DNA of 64,000 nucleotides from NCBI GenBank assembly GCA_025084515.1, contig JAJAGP010000016.1, forward strand, positions 186,001 to 250,000, given 5' to 3'. This document shows, one piece after another, positions 1 through 13,400 of this stretch. The notes below the pieces were generated by a model, which was given only the letters and a program-made list of their open reading frames with translations, was not told the origin of the DNA and searched no databases. Position 1 is the stretch's first letter. Every line of letters starts with the position of its first letter. The stretch comes from Ancistrus triradiatus. Its lineage: Eukaryota; Chordata; Actinopteri; Siluriformes; Loricariidae. The translations under genes and the position numbers were made by a program.

Positions 1-197
1 AATGTATGAAAAAACTGTCCTGCTGTTAACAAGTTCACCAAATGAATATTATATTATATTATATAAGTAATGATATAAGTAATGAGATAAGTAATGACAT
101 ATTTATTTTTCTATATACAGTCAAACAGAGCTTACTGAACGTACCTTGTTCTGGAAAGTGGTCCAGATAGCAAATATATGGATAGCGAGACTATTTA

Positions 198-703
198 CCG
201 TATGTTTCAGACCATAAGGCGCACTTAAAATCCTTTAATTTTCTCAACAATCGACAGTGCGCCTTTAAATGCGGTGCGCCTAATGTAATGTAATTCTGGT
301 TGTGCTTTCTGACCTAGAACCGATTGTAGATGGTACACGGCGCTCATAAATCTGTCAAAAAGGTTTTAGCACGGCGTTGGTAAGTTACGAAGCTCACGGC
401 CACCGTAGTGCGCAGCATCGCGGAGTAATACGGTATGTGCTTCAGCGTTAGGGTACGTGCATTCATTCATTTATTTTCGAAGCGGATTTCAAACACAACG
501 CTATCAGTCACGCAGTACAACATGGACATAGAGCAGCTGTGAGAGAATTCAACATTAACGAATCAATGGTACGGAAGTGGAGGAAGCAAGAAGACGCCCT
601 GCGCCAGGTAAAGACCAAACTGAGCTTCCGACGGAACTTAAGAGTTTTGTTTCATTTAATGCGCCTTATAACACTGGTGCGCTTTATAGCCCGAAAAATA
701 CGG
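198..703 (+). mobile_element. TA-flanked DNA element of about 0.5 kb with pogo-like DNA-binding domain, copy 1
   Basis: Inverted ends near CCGTATTTTTCGGACCATAA (left end mutated to CCGTATGTTTCAGACC) with TA on both sides (196-197 and 704-705). From about 476 an open frame encodes a helix-turn-helix like the N-terminus of pogo/Tigger transposases: HGHRAAVREFNINESMVRKW followed by RKQEDALRQVKTKLSFRRN. No DDE catalytic domain fits in the element. The same family recurs at 46902-47394 and 56693-57198. Confidence 0.75.
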
Positions 704-740
704 TACTTTATATCATGTTACCATAATTTCTTAAGTGAAA

Positions 741-1108
741 ATCCCTACCATGTTCCATTCATTCATTCATTCATTCATTCATTAACTATCTTACCTACTT
801 AATCCTGAAGACGGTAGCAGGAGAGCCGGTGCCTAGCCGGCGACATAGGGAGCAAGGCAGGACCTCAATCACGACCAGGGTGCCAGTCCATGATAAAGCA
901 GATACACTCACACACTCATGCACACACTCTAGGGGCATTTTAGACACACCAGTTAACCTAACACGCGTCTCTGGACTGTGGGAGGAAACTGGAGTACCCT
1001 GAGTAAACTCACATGGACACGGGGAGGACCCAGACCGCTCCACCTGGGGACTGAACCCTTCTAGCAGAGGTGACAGTGCTACCCACTGAGCCACTGTGTC
1101 GCCCCTAC
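741..1108 (-). mobile_element. tRNA-headed SINE, GGCGACACAGTGGCTC type, with (TGAA)n tail
   Basis: Read on the minus strand it begins with a tRNA-like head: box A TGGCTCAGTGGGTAGCACTG and box B GGGTTCAGTCCCC. It continues through a body with GAGTTTACTCAGGGTACTCC and ends in AAGTAGGTAAGATAG plus (TGAA)n, seen as CATTCATTCATT at 749-784. Related fragments lie at 20985, 22606, 39080, 43115 and 49040. Family name not assigned. Confidence 0.65.
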
Positions 1109-1302
1109 CATGTTCCAGTATTTTCTTTCTTTGAATAAATGATCAAGTTCTCATGTATTATAATGCTATAGCAGGAACTGGTGTAGGTGGCTAGAAATGT
1201 ATATAGTGTAAATTGTCTCAATGGTAAGGAATATGAAAACCAAAATAAAATAACAGTGTATATGATTATGGGTATGTGTAAGATGAACAACTCTTGTATT
1301 AC

Positions 1303-1439
1303 CAACTACATCGGGAATGAAGAAATTATAGCCCAGCAGGCTGTAATGCAGCAGGGATGGAATGATGCCCTTCAGGCCAGCATAGCTCCAGTTAGACTGA
1401 AGTGCACTCATACGGATAAACAAAGGTATATGGCTGGAC
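1303..1439 (-). CDS. GH31-like gene exon 7 (acid/base region)
   Basis: Encodes the end of Arg483 through residue 528 and the first base of the next codon. It reads SSHIPLFIRMSALQSNWSYA, then GLKGIIPSLLHYSLLGYNFF and IPDVV. The acceptor is GGGCTTAG and the donor GTTG then GTAATA. The RMSALQS stretch aligns with RLVDRDS of MYORG, so both Asp are lost. No later exon is visible between 1 and 1302, which holds repeats. Confidence 0.86.
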
Positions 1440-4400
1440 CTAAGCCCAGAGGAAAACAAAGAATAATGCCTGTTTCAAAAATCAAAACAGTAATCATCAC
1501 AAACAACAATCTGGACGTGTGAAATAATTATTTGGATATTAAGAGGCTTTAAGTGATTGCAGTGGAGAGCACAGTTAGTATATGTTCTGCACGTTCAAAA
1601 TAAACAACTGAATTAGTAATTTACTTCATGGCAGAATTGTGGCCCATACCTTGTCCCTGCGCTCACAATGGCATTGTCTCCTATGCTCTGAGCAAGGTGC
1701 GCCATGAGCCTGATATACTCATCCCCTGTAAGAGCAAGAGGGGGTCGCAGGGCTTGCTCCTCAACTGGATTTCCCTCTCCTCCCTCCAGCATCACATATT
1801 CCATGCCTAGGTGACTGTGTAGGCTGCTCACTCTATCCAAGAACCAGCTGGTGGCTTCTGTGTTGGTGATGTTTAACTTGACACAGTACTTTCCTCTATA
1901 CTGAGTTAATAACGGAACCTATTGAGATAGTCAGACAGAAAAACAGATTCTTGTTGGCTGTATTGGTTTGTAGATTGTGTATGAAGAGCAGAAAGATATA
2001 TACCAGCCGAGCCTCAGGGCCAGAGGGCAAGCCGAGCCAGTAAGCCTGCATTCCGTCCTGTATGGATGTCTGAAACTGCCACGAATCCACACTTATATAT
2101 GGGGTCAGGGTTACGGAAATGTTCAGAAGCTTCACAAAGGGGAAGTCCTGGCTCTGTCTCTTAGATGTCCTTCTCCTTCCACTGTGGTAGTCATGGTCCT
2201 GCAGGCAAGAAAGATGGGATGATCATGAAAGATGCAGTCCAAGCATACGCACTGTTATCAGATGCACAGTACTGCCACTGAAGACATATTAAGTGGGCAA
2301 TGGACCTTTCTCAACACAGCAGTCTTACTGACATGATAGTTATATGCTGGCTCCTTTTGTGCTTGTATAAATGGAAATTTTTCCAGTGTTTGGCAGTCTA
2401 CATAACAAGGCTAGGCCTAGTTTACACCAAAGTGTTAGTTTAGTCTGTTGATAAGTCTTTCACATCACAATAAAAATATGCAAAAGAGTGGAACTTAAGA
2501 ACCGTTTTTTTAACTCCTCAGTTGTGTAAACAGACAGTTAAACTACTTGACAAGCCAAGCACAAGATATGCAAACAAATGTGCGGGAGGGAGAATTTGTA
2601 TTATATAAAAATTAAATGTTGAAAAATTGGAAATCACTGCATTAGCTTAATTGGTTGCCTTAAATTGGACCTGTCTGAATATAACTGAATGCTATCAATG
2701 TAAACTTACTGACTCAACAATAAAACAAACAAACAAACACAACAAAGTTGGCCAGCATTTTTCAAGACAAACTATTCATTGAGAAAGATATTTTCTTTAA
2801 GGAATGCTTACATAACTTCATTCGATACTATGAAACTACTTTTGTTTAGTAAAACTTTTGCACCAGTCTGCTCTGTTACATCTATATTATCCTTCTATTT
2901 CAGCTAATGTATCTGACAAGGTAATGTAAGCAATAAGAAGGTTAATAACCTTAATAATAAGGTGAAAACCTTATTAAACACTGTCTGAAACTACATAATG
3001 CATTGCATACCTGTTATATTTACAGTATTTACCTGAGGGTAAGGGAGGGCAGATCAATTAATCAAACCCACTGGCAGGAAATACCGGACTTGATAACTTT
3101 AAATAAAAAATGAAACAATTTAGCATCTCTCTGTTATTCGGTTTAACTAGATTACCTATAAGCTACTTCATTTAAACAATGCATGGTGCATATGGATAAA
3201 GGTTAAACTGTGTGCAATGAATTAGTTAGCTAGGACATACTGGTAACCAGCAAACTATAGCAATCACACCACCCTGCTAAAAACAAAACAAACAAACAAA
3301 AACCCAGTGAAGACATTTTGTGTTTTGGAAACTGATGTGCTGGTCATGAAATGCTGGGGTAGTGAGCATGGGATGGTTGTGTGATCACTTTGACCAGAAA
3401 CCAGCAAGCTTTTTCTGGTCAATCAGTATGACCTTGCAGGTTCATCAGCTAAGCAAGCATCAAGTGAGCAATGGTATGTTTGTTGTGTTTTTGTTTTAAA
3501 CTGGGATTTCAAATCCATATATATCAATAGCTTCTCCAGCCTAAAGATCAACACAACTTCCATGCTGTTTAGTGCTTGTTTAGCTGGTAAACCTGCATGG
3601 TCTTGTTGCGTCTAGCGATGACCAGCATACCAAACACAAACCGCAATGTATGCAAAACACAATGTAATGTAATTACCAGTCAGCTCATATTTAAGCTCAT
3701 ACTCCTTAGCTAACAAATATTGAGGCTTTTAAGTAAGATAAGAACAAAGTCTGCAAAAAGTGGTATGCTGTTCAAGGCCTAGTGGTTAAGGTACTGGACT
3801 CTGGACCAGAAGGTCCAGGGTTCAAATCCCACCTCTGCCAAGTTGCCACTGTTGGGTCCTTGAGCAAGACCCTTAACCCACAATTACTTGGATTGTAAGA
3901 CTGTACCAATTGTAAGACGCTCTGGATAAGAGCGTCTGCTACATGCTGTAAATGTAAATGTAAATGTTAAACCAGCTTTGCTAGCAAGACCTGCGACACC
4001 ATACACGTCCAGCAGCTAAAGCAGCAGGAGATCAACACTAACCAGCATAAAACAACTTGGACCAACATGTAATATGAAAACTCAAGGGCCTGGCTGCACA
4101 ACACTGGATGGCATGCAGCTGTAAACACCTTGCTAAATAACAGCATATGTTGTGTTTTGGAATCCGGTATGCTGGTCAACAAACAGACCTTATGAGTTTC
4201 ATAAGGATAAGAAGGTCATAAGGTCTTTTTGGTTGACGAGCATACCGGATTCCAGTGTTGTGCAGTCAGGCCCTTCTAACCCTTCAGAGAAGGGGTAACA
4301 AACAGGTGCATGTAAAACATTATGGAAATATCCATTTCATGAATAAAGGAAAATCAAAAGCATCAACCTATTAAAAATGCTATTCTGTGTTTCTTGGTTT

Positions 4401-7400
4401 CTATAGGATGCATATCTGACAGAGTGGTACTAACCAATCAAAAACTGCTCATTAGAACGACTTAGAACATCTATGTGCTTGTGTGCCCCTTCTGGTAATA
4501 TTTTGAAGAGTTCAGTATGTGAGTCTGTTAGAAAGAAATCTGACCAAATTAGCAGAATTTCTACCTCTTGTATGCACTGCAAGCCACTGCCTTTACCCCA
4601 TAAGCAGAAGAGCCACAACCTGCCTGCTGGAAAATGTAGTTTTTCTAACTGCTTTTCTACTCGTAGTAAGGCTGCTGCCTAAAAGCAGTATACTCATGAT
4701 TACTTTAACAGTATGGAAAGTGTTTTCTAATCAGTGCTGAAAAATATTTCATTTTAATTAATTTACCATGACTCAAACTGTACCAGCACTGTGTTAAAAA
4801 TAAAATAATTGTGTAAGTTCAGATTAATTATTCTGCCCTGCATTGCTACAAAGGGCCTGGGCAATAAACAAAAATACTGGCAAGTGTGTTTATAACCAGA
4901 TTCTTTCCAAGTAAAGCTATTGGTGCTGGTTATGACCATGGTTTCAAGCTAATATGGAAATTAGAAAGAAAATTAAACCTCAACACTTTCTCTAAATCTT
5001 GGGAAGCCACCGTGATACGAAACCAATGCAGGCTGGACGTATTGTTGAAAAGCACGTACAGTCCTTCACATTATCACGGGGTAGCTGAGATTAATAGCTT
5101 GCCAACGATTAATATAATAATCAGAAATAAGAAAAGGGGATTATTTGTTTTAATCATTGAGAATAATGTGTATCTAGTAATCACTGAGAATTTCTTGCAT
5201 AGATCAACTGACGATTGCTGTCACGCCATAGGCATCTTGCAATGCGAATAAGAATAAGAGCATAAAGCATAAAATGTGGAATACTTGAACTTATTAAAGT
5301 AAATTAGCTAGACTACAATGACTTTCTTGTCAAAGTAATTTTAGTCAAAGTAATTCTAAGTCTAATTCATGTAACAGGAGATCTGTAAATTACCTGATAA
5401 GCCTTTGAAGTATTTCAGACACAGAACATTATCTTCCTGGGAGCCTGTTCTCAGCTCTTTTCCCCCCACCTTTCCCCTCCCAGTTACCACCTCTAAGCTT
5501 GTGGAAAGAAAGTCAGCAACTAAATGAGCAATGGCCAGCAAACTCCTGATTCCTCTAACTGTCACTGCAGCTGTCAACGTTTTATAGAGCTTCCACTGGC
5601 ATGGTCATTCTGACTTGGAAAAAGACAACTACTAAGATTTAGTTTCAGATTTAATCTCTTAAGTATTTAGCTATGGCTTTTGAAAGCATGTTTGGCTACC
5701 ACATGTAATATATTCAGATAGATAAATACACATTTCACTTTACACACAAAATATACATGATCAAAGTCTCAGATAGCATTCACATTAAACACCTTACATT
5801 ACAGTGTGTTAAAACTTCTAGGCATATCCATAGACATACTCAGTGTAGCCAACTCAATGGAAACCATTCCCCCGTCTGATATTTCAGTGAACTTGAGAAC
5901 TGCCTCTCCATATCAAGGGATCCGGTCCTGCACCTCTCTGACCTCTGCTCAATGGCAGCAAATACACATAGAAAAATATATCGTCATGTCCCAAACCAAC
6001 GGAAGGCAGCAAAACCATTCTTCAGTCAATTTTAACTTAACAGCCCAGTTAGTGGCTTTTAATATCAGGCGCTTGCACTTTGCCATACTGGGCTCCCAAG
6101 TCCTGAGCCAACCCTTCCTGCTTATGAAAGCAGAACGACTTGATCCCAGGCTCAGCCTGTGGCACTGATTATGATTAGGATCACCACAGTGCCGTGAACT
6201 GACCTAACAACCTAAAAAATGTCATGAATACAAATGCACAGTCCTATTTTATTAAGCATATTGTCAGTATGAACCCAGAATGAAATTAATCAAAGAAACT
6301 CCATTTAAATGGTTGATATCTCTTGGATGGCTGATTTAGATTGATGGAATTTGGATGAAATATCTTCTCAATACCTTTGTTAACAAAGTGCATTTTTTAA
6401 AATTCAGAATGCTTAAAAATATTTGATAAGTATGACATTTCAGTTCATCCTGTAGTACTTTTTTGTAGGTGGACTGCACAAATGTATTAATGTGTAGTCA
6501 GAAATGTGGTCACTTCCACATGTCCTGGGCTGCAGGTTGGAAACTTCTGGGATATACAGAAGATATCTTTATACATTGGGATATACAGTGACATAAGCAA
6601 TTGTTTAAACACGAGAGCTTTGATTGAGACAATCACATCTGGTATTTAAATTATTAAAGGATGTCTTGGTCCCTCACAAAATTCCAACAAATGGGGGCTC
6701 GTCTGGGATCTGGCCAGGAGTAATGTTTTATTTTTATTCTGTGGACCAGCTAGCCGGGGAGATCGGGTTTACTGGGTGAAAAGGAGTAAAAAGAAAATAA
6801 TACAGCTGTTGAGTATAGTGGATGTGTTTATTACTGTTACTAAATATCTAGTAAAAGATGACTCTGTTAGAGGCATTAGGTAAATGAGTGAGTGCCAATC
6901 CTTTAAGTTTTGTTTTGAGATCAGAAAAGCATACAGTATTTAGGGTTTTTTTGCAGCTATTGTCAGTGGCTAGTGTGTGTTTAAAATGGTTGCTTGGATC
7001 TCTCTCACTCTCCATTATATTGTTATTAATACCACATTTCACGTCCTTCCTCTACCTGCAAATATTGTATAAAATTTGTGGAATAATATTTGGAACTTGT
7101 AACTAATTTTGGTCAGTAAAAGATGTAAACTTGAATTCAGTGTTTCATGGTGATTGGTCATTTTCCTACTCCTTGATCACACCAACACGTCCCACCCCGC
7201 CAGTTTCTAGAGACATAACATAAAAGTCTCCACCTTGACAAAAGACCCATAGTGCTAAGCTAGCCTGCTGTCATTGCTATAGGTTTTTTTCACTTTTTAA
7301 CCCCACTTACCACGATCAAGATTATGGAGAACCTTCTGGGTCCTATCCCCGCATTTAGCAGTACGCAGATGAGCATGTAACCTGTAAGGGCTGGATAGGT

Positions 7401-10400
7401 CACAGTTGCTCTCATGAAGATCTCACTCATATACATTTGACAAATTAGCAGTTAAAAAGATGGTTATTTATAGCTTTAATGGTAGTCACATAAAGTGGTG
7501 ATAATTATGGTATGTTTTGAAATGCTTGACTACCCACTTGTCTCAACCTGGTACCAAGGCATCTTAGTATTAGCAAGTCACTGGGTAACTAGCTACATTG
7601 GTTTGCTCATATCTGGCCCAGCAGTAAGTGCAATAACAGAAGCACTGCACAAGATCCAGCTCTATCTAGTTGTGGCACCCAGGCAGCAGTTAAAGAACAT
7701 TCAGCCCACTGCTCAACAGGTGCAAGGCTCACACCCGGTGACATACAGAGATGAATCAACTCATAACATGGAGCTGCCCCAGGTCCCGCACAGAAGGTCA
7801 GTGCCAGGGGGAACACTGAGTATACTGCACCATTTATACAAACAAATCCATTTGACTGCTTATTAAGCACTCATGTTCTTTTGGGGTCAGAAAGACACTT
7901 TAAAAATAATAATTAATAAAAATAAAATTACAAAAATAATGTAAAAAATCTCAAATAAAATGTGTGAAATTAAAGAATTATACTATATAATAACTTGAGT
8001 TGTTTTTTTGTATTTCTATATTGTATGTACTTATTTGTGAGTATTTGTAAGTACTGTATATACTAATTTCTATATATTGCTTGTTATTATATACTGTATA
8101 TAAGCTTATTTTATTTGTCAGTTTAAATATGGGTTTTTCTTTGAATCTCTGTCTTTAAGGCTGCAACATGTCTAGGTCCCTTCCTTTTGTAAAGAACTAT
8201 GTTATCTGGTGTGTAATATTTAAAGAAGCAGCCAGCTGATGGCATGGCTCCCTTTTTCAGAAAACAACAGACTGAAGTGTTTTTGAAAAGAAAAAATGCA
8301 GGTGCATCTCTAAAGCAGGCAGTACATGTCAAACATGGACAAATAGCACATGCAAAGAGGAACAGTGGCAAAGTGAATGCTACAAACAGAAGTAGACAGA
8401 GACTGTACAGGATAGTTACAAAATTCCTCAAGGGTACAACCACAACAATATCCACAGCATAGAAAGAGCACTTCTATGACACAGTCTCAACACAAACTAT
8501 ATCATAAGCTTCCCAATGATGGAATGCATGGCAGTGCTTTATGAGATGCACAGAACCCAAATCTCTGATTAATGGAAAAATGTATATGGTCTAAATAGAC
8601 AGCTTTCACCCCATTTCCAACAATTTGACATGTTTATATTTATATGAAACCACTTGATGCCTTCAACATGAAATGTCTCCTGCCAGGTCTTAATTACAAT
8701 TGGTGAGCATATATGTATATATACACTGCTCAAAAAAATAAAGGAACACTTAAACAACACAATATAACTCTAAGTAAATCAAACTTCTGTGAAATCAAAC
8801 TGTCCAATAAGGAGCAACACTGATTGACAATCAATCTCAGATGCTGTTGTGCAAATGGAATACACAACAGGTGGAAATTATTGGCAATTAGCAAGACACA
8901 TTCTATAAAGGAGTGGTTCTGCAGGTGGGGACCACAGACCACTTCTCAGTACCTATGCTTTCTGGCTGATGTTTTGGTCACTTTTGGATGTTGGTGGTGC
9001 TTTCACACTCGTGGCAGCATGAGACGGACTCTACAACCCACACTAGGCTAAAGACATACCTATTTACACAGGCTTTTGACTAGATTTAGACCAGGATGCA
9101 TGGCTTGGGTCACTGGGGCCGGAGTCTGGAGTCGAGTGTCGAGTGGGTGGTCTGGCTGAACTGGGCTTCGGTCCTCGTGATCTTGACTCGTGCATCCTTG
9201 CCTTAGAATAAGGGCAGAGCTGGGGGTTCATAGTCAAAGAGTCTTATGGTGATCAGAGACGTTGGGTTGCTGTCTTCTGCCTCCCGTGGGGTTGCCAATG
9301 TCTCATGTGATCCCTCTTGGCTGTGTTTCCTACCAGTTCTCCTCTTTCTAGCTATGCTGCTATTAGCTAATGCTGCCCGGGGTCTAATGCTACACTTGGG
9401 CATCAGTGATTGTTAATAAGACACTGTGCTCTTCAATCAATAACTAATTACATTTTCTGTTTTCTCTCCGAGCGTGGTTCCGGCAGTTCCAGCCCCACAC
9501 ATGAATGTTCATCTGCTGGAGCTCTCCACTCAAGCTGCTTCCGTCATCAGCTCCAGCCCCACCATACCCGGGCCACTTAATGTCGAGATGTGAATACTTC
9601 ACATTTATTCGAACTTCTTTGACTCCATGACTTTAGTTTCACTCTTAGATTTATCATCTACGCCGCCCAAGGAGGTTGGGTCCCTTTTTGAGTCCTTGGT
9701 CGCTCCCAAGGTTTCTTCCTGCCTATAACTTAGGAGCTTTTCCCTTGCCACACTGTCCGCCCTAAGGCTTGCTCAATTTGTGGATTGGACGTAGTTTATT
9801 AGGAGATAATCTAAACTTGTAAAGTTGCTTTGAGACAATGCTCCATTGTAAAAAGCGCTATATAAATAAATCTGACTCGACTTGACTTGACAAGTGGCTC
9901 AGGTAGTGCAGCTCATCCATGATGGCACATCAATGCGAGCTGTGGCAAGAAGGTTTGCTGTGCCTGTCAGCGTAGTGTCCAGAGGCTGGAGACGCTACCA
10001 GGAGACAGGCCAGTACACCAGGAGACGTGGAGGAGGCCGTAGGAGGGCAACAACTCAGCAGCAGGATCGCTACCTCTGCCTTTGTGCAAGAAGGAACAGG
10101 AGGAGCACTGCCAGAGCCCTGCAAAATGACCTCCAGCAGGCCACAAATCTGCATGTGTCTGCACTAACGGTTAGAAACCAACTCCATGAGGATGGTATGA
10201 GGGCCCAACGTCCACAGATTGGGGTTGTGCTCACAGCCCAACACTGTGCAGGACGCTTGGCATTTGCCAGAGAACACCAGGATTGGCAAAATCACCACTG
10301 GTGCCCTTTGCTTTTCACAGATGAAAGCAGGTTCACACTGAGCACATGTGACAGACGTGACAGAGTCTGGAGACGCCGTGGAGAGCTATCTGCTGCCTGC

Positions 10401-13400
10401 AACATCCTTCAGCATGACCGGTTTGGCAGTGGGTCAGTAAAGGTGTGGGGTGGCATTTCTTTGGAGGGCCCCTCCATGTGCTCGCCAGAGGTAGCCTGAC
10501 TGCCATTAGGTACCGAGATGAGATCCTCAGACCCCTTGTGAGACCATACGCTGGTGCGGTTGGCCCTGGGTTCCTTCTAATGCAGGACAATGCTAGGCCT
10601 CATGTGGCTAGAGTGTGTCAGCAGTTCCTGCAAGATGAAGGCATTGAAGCTATGGACTGGCCCGCCCGTTCCCCAGACCTGAATCCGATTGAGCACATCT
10701 GGGACATCATGTCTCACTCCATCCACCAACGTCACATTGCACCACAGACTGTCCAGAAGTTGGTGGATGCTTTAGTGCAGGTCTGGGAGGAGATCCCTCA
10801 GGAGACCATCGGCCACCTCATCAGGAGCATGCCCAGGCATTGTAGGGAGGTCATACAGGCACATGGAGGCCACACACAATACTGAGCCTCATTTTGACTT
10901 GTTTTAAGGACATTACATCAAAGTTGGATCAGCCTGTAGTGTGTTTTTCCACTTTAATTTTGTGTGTGACTCCAAATCCAGGCCTCCAAATCCAAATTTG
11001 ATTTCCATTGATGATTTTTGTGTGATTTTGTTGTCAGCACATTCAACTTTGGACAGAACAAAGTATTCAATGAGAATATTTCATTCATTCAGATCTAGGA
11101 TGTGTGATTTGAGTGCTCCCTTTATTTTTTTGAGCAGTGTATGTATGTGTATGTATGTATACATACTGCTAAATGGATTCAAGAGTGGATTTATGGCCAC
11201 CAGCATGAAGTCCCCTGTTCAAATTTCATGTTTTGTTGAAATTTGAAATGAAAAATGTTAACATCTGCAAAAATAAAACTTCAATGTGACATATTTCTGT
11301 GTTATAATGTGCCACTAATGTCTCTTAGCTGTATCCAACTTTTTCCCCATAGAGCTGGAGGATTTTTATCTTAAAGAATGGTCCAACATCACACCACAAA
11401 CCAGCTGTGGTTGTATAACCGTATTAAATGAGATTTAAGCTGTTCTGTAGGAAAGGGGTGGTAATACTTCTTATTATGTCATATTAGCTCATAATCCTAA
11501 CAGACTGATTAATATGAATTACAGTTTTTTTCAATCCCTTGTGTATTATACAACTTAAACATATTTAGTGAATGTGTTGCTATAACATAAAAAAGACTTG
11601 GGTCATGAACAGAGCACGAGGATTAAAGTATTGTGGCATTTAAATAGTATTTGCTTGTTCTGTGTCAAACTGGCTCAGTTGTTAAACCATGTGATCTCGA
11701 CTTGCCTTCTTCCAGCCTTAGTTCCAACATTAGCCAGTTCTGATTTTTACCTCTCTGAAAGAGGGTCACTATAAAAACAAACTGCCTATTGTCTACTTCT
11801 AGCCAATGCCCAGTATTGCAACCAGTCTGGAACTGAGAGGGAAATAACATCTAAATGACAGAGCCACCCACCATGTTGGAGAGGAGAGAGGTGGAATGTT
11901 CATCTAGGTTGATGACCCCTTCCCCTAAGTGGTGCCTCTTCAGTCGGTTAGAGAAAGTTCTCAGCTCCTTTTCAATCTTCGCCCCTGAGTCAAAATTGTC
12001 TGGCAGTTTCCAGAAGGGCAACCTTAACAATAAAAGAGAAGAAAGTGTCCATTGCTGATCACTAGTACAGTACCTGGGAAAACACAAATCTAACAAAATC
12101 TCAATATATTGCAGTTAAGCAAATGTATTGAGATTCATTTCAATTTGTGATTCATATTTACCTTAACACTGTCATGCTGGGCAGTTCTCGAAAGGGTTTA
12201 GAGAGCTGCTGTATGAAGTCTTGGTGAACAGTTTTGACATCCTGCCCAACACAGACAGTGTACTGCAGAGGCATTCGCTCCATACTGGGAGCCGTCTGTA
12301 GACAAAACTGCTGTCTGCTCTCCACTCCTAGATGCAGCGGGATATGTGGGGCCACCAGTACTGCCACACCTTTTAAAAAACATCCCATATTTAATCATGT
12401 ATCCCAGTCATAAATACCTGTTATATACACATTAAACAACTGACCTTAAATTGTCTTCATAAAATGTATTACTGTCATAAATATTTATGACTCACCAATC
12501 CTGTTTATTTGTCAGTGTTGATATTAAACATATCAGTCTTGTTTGATGCCCAGTAAATATCTCAAGAATAAAGTATTCCAAAAAAATAAAAGTTGTTCTG
12601 CTATTAAAACCATATGGTCAAATATTTATGTCATAATGTTTTACCAGAAATAAAATCCATAATACCATGTCAAATGCTTTGCTATAGATTAAGGCAATAT
12701 TCATATTTTAAAGTTAGAGTTAAGTTGCTGAGGAATTGGTATACTGATTTCAAGAATAAAGAAATACGTCAACATACTAGCATGCCAGCACCAGGATACC
12801 ATTTGTAGTACAACGTTTAACTGACTGTGTTTATTTCAAAGACAGGACAATTCATATTTGTGCTGGGAGCAGTAAAGATGATTTAAGTAAATGAGAAGAT
12901 TTAAGTGACTTTTATGAATAGTTGATCCTCATTACTATCTGTCAATTCGCATTTTTAAACACAGCAATTCTTCTGATTTAAATGATTTAAAAATGCAGTC
13001 AGACATTTGAATCCAAGATTAAACAGTTTTTCTTGCCTACTGCTAGTGATCTTGTGAACCGATCTTCACAACTATATTTGATTTTCTTTATATTACTGTG
13101 ATAATCTCATTGGGCATCTAGAACATGGTGTGGATATTTACATTTTGACACTGTTTACAACTAAATGTTGTAGGCTCATAGCTATATGTTTTGGCTAGCC
13201 ACTTATAACTCTATAACCTACCAAAAGTACATACAGTGGGGCAAAAAAGTATTTAGTCAGCCACTGATTGTGCAGGTTCTCCTACTCAGAAAGATGAGAG
13301 AGGTCTGTAATTTTCATCATAGGTACACTTCAATTATGAGAGATTGTAGGATTTTTAAAGAAGTTAATTGTAAATTATGGTGGAAGAAAAGTATTTGGTC

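Larger units (their letters stand above)
8724..11139 (+). mobile_element. Tc1-like transposon (CACTGCTCAAAAAAATAAAGG ends), split by a LINE
   Basis: Inverted ends CACTGCTCAAAAAAATAAAG at 8724 and the complement ending at 11139, each flanked by TA (8722-8723, 11140-11141). It carries a nearly full transposase gene. The excess length over a normal 1.6-kb Tc1 is a LINE 3-prime segment at about 9046-9890. It sits in intron 4 of the GH31-like gene, on the opposite strand. Confidence 0.9.

Noticed and set aside
1..1302. Remaining C-terminal exons of the GH31-like gene
   Set aside because: The stretch is taken up by a TA-flanked element and a SINE. No frame resembles the expected GH31 C-terminal part, so those exons must lie outside the window.
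3762..3860. tRNA gene suspected from box A and box B
   Set aside because: The body and tail recur in seven copies with a common SINE end, and the cloverleaf acceptor stem is not formed. It is a SINE head.
4886..5251. 121-codon plus-strand frame
   Set aside because: Composition is that of AT-rich DNA, no family resemblance, and it lies in an intron of a gene on the other strand.
5362..5577. Minus-strand open frame between exons 4 and 5 as a possible extra GH31-like exon
   Set aside because: No GH31-like residues, and exons 4 and 5 join in phase 0 in the order seen in the family, so nothing is missing.
7495..7870. Overlapping 123- and 87-codon frames on both strands
   Set aside because: No recognisable domain and no splice context. 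Taken as chance.
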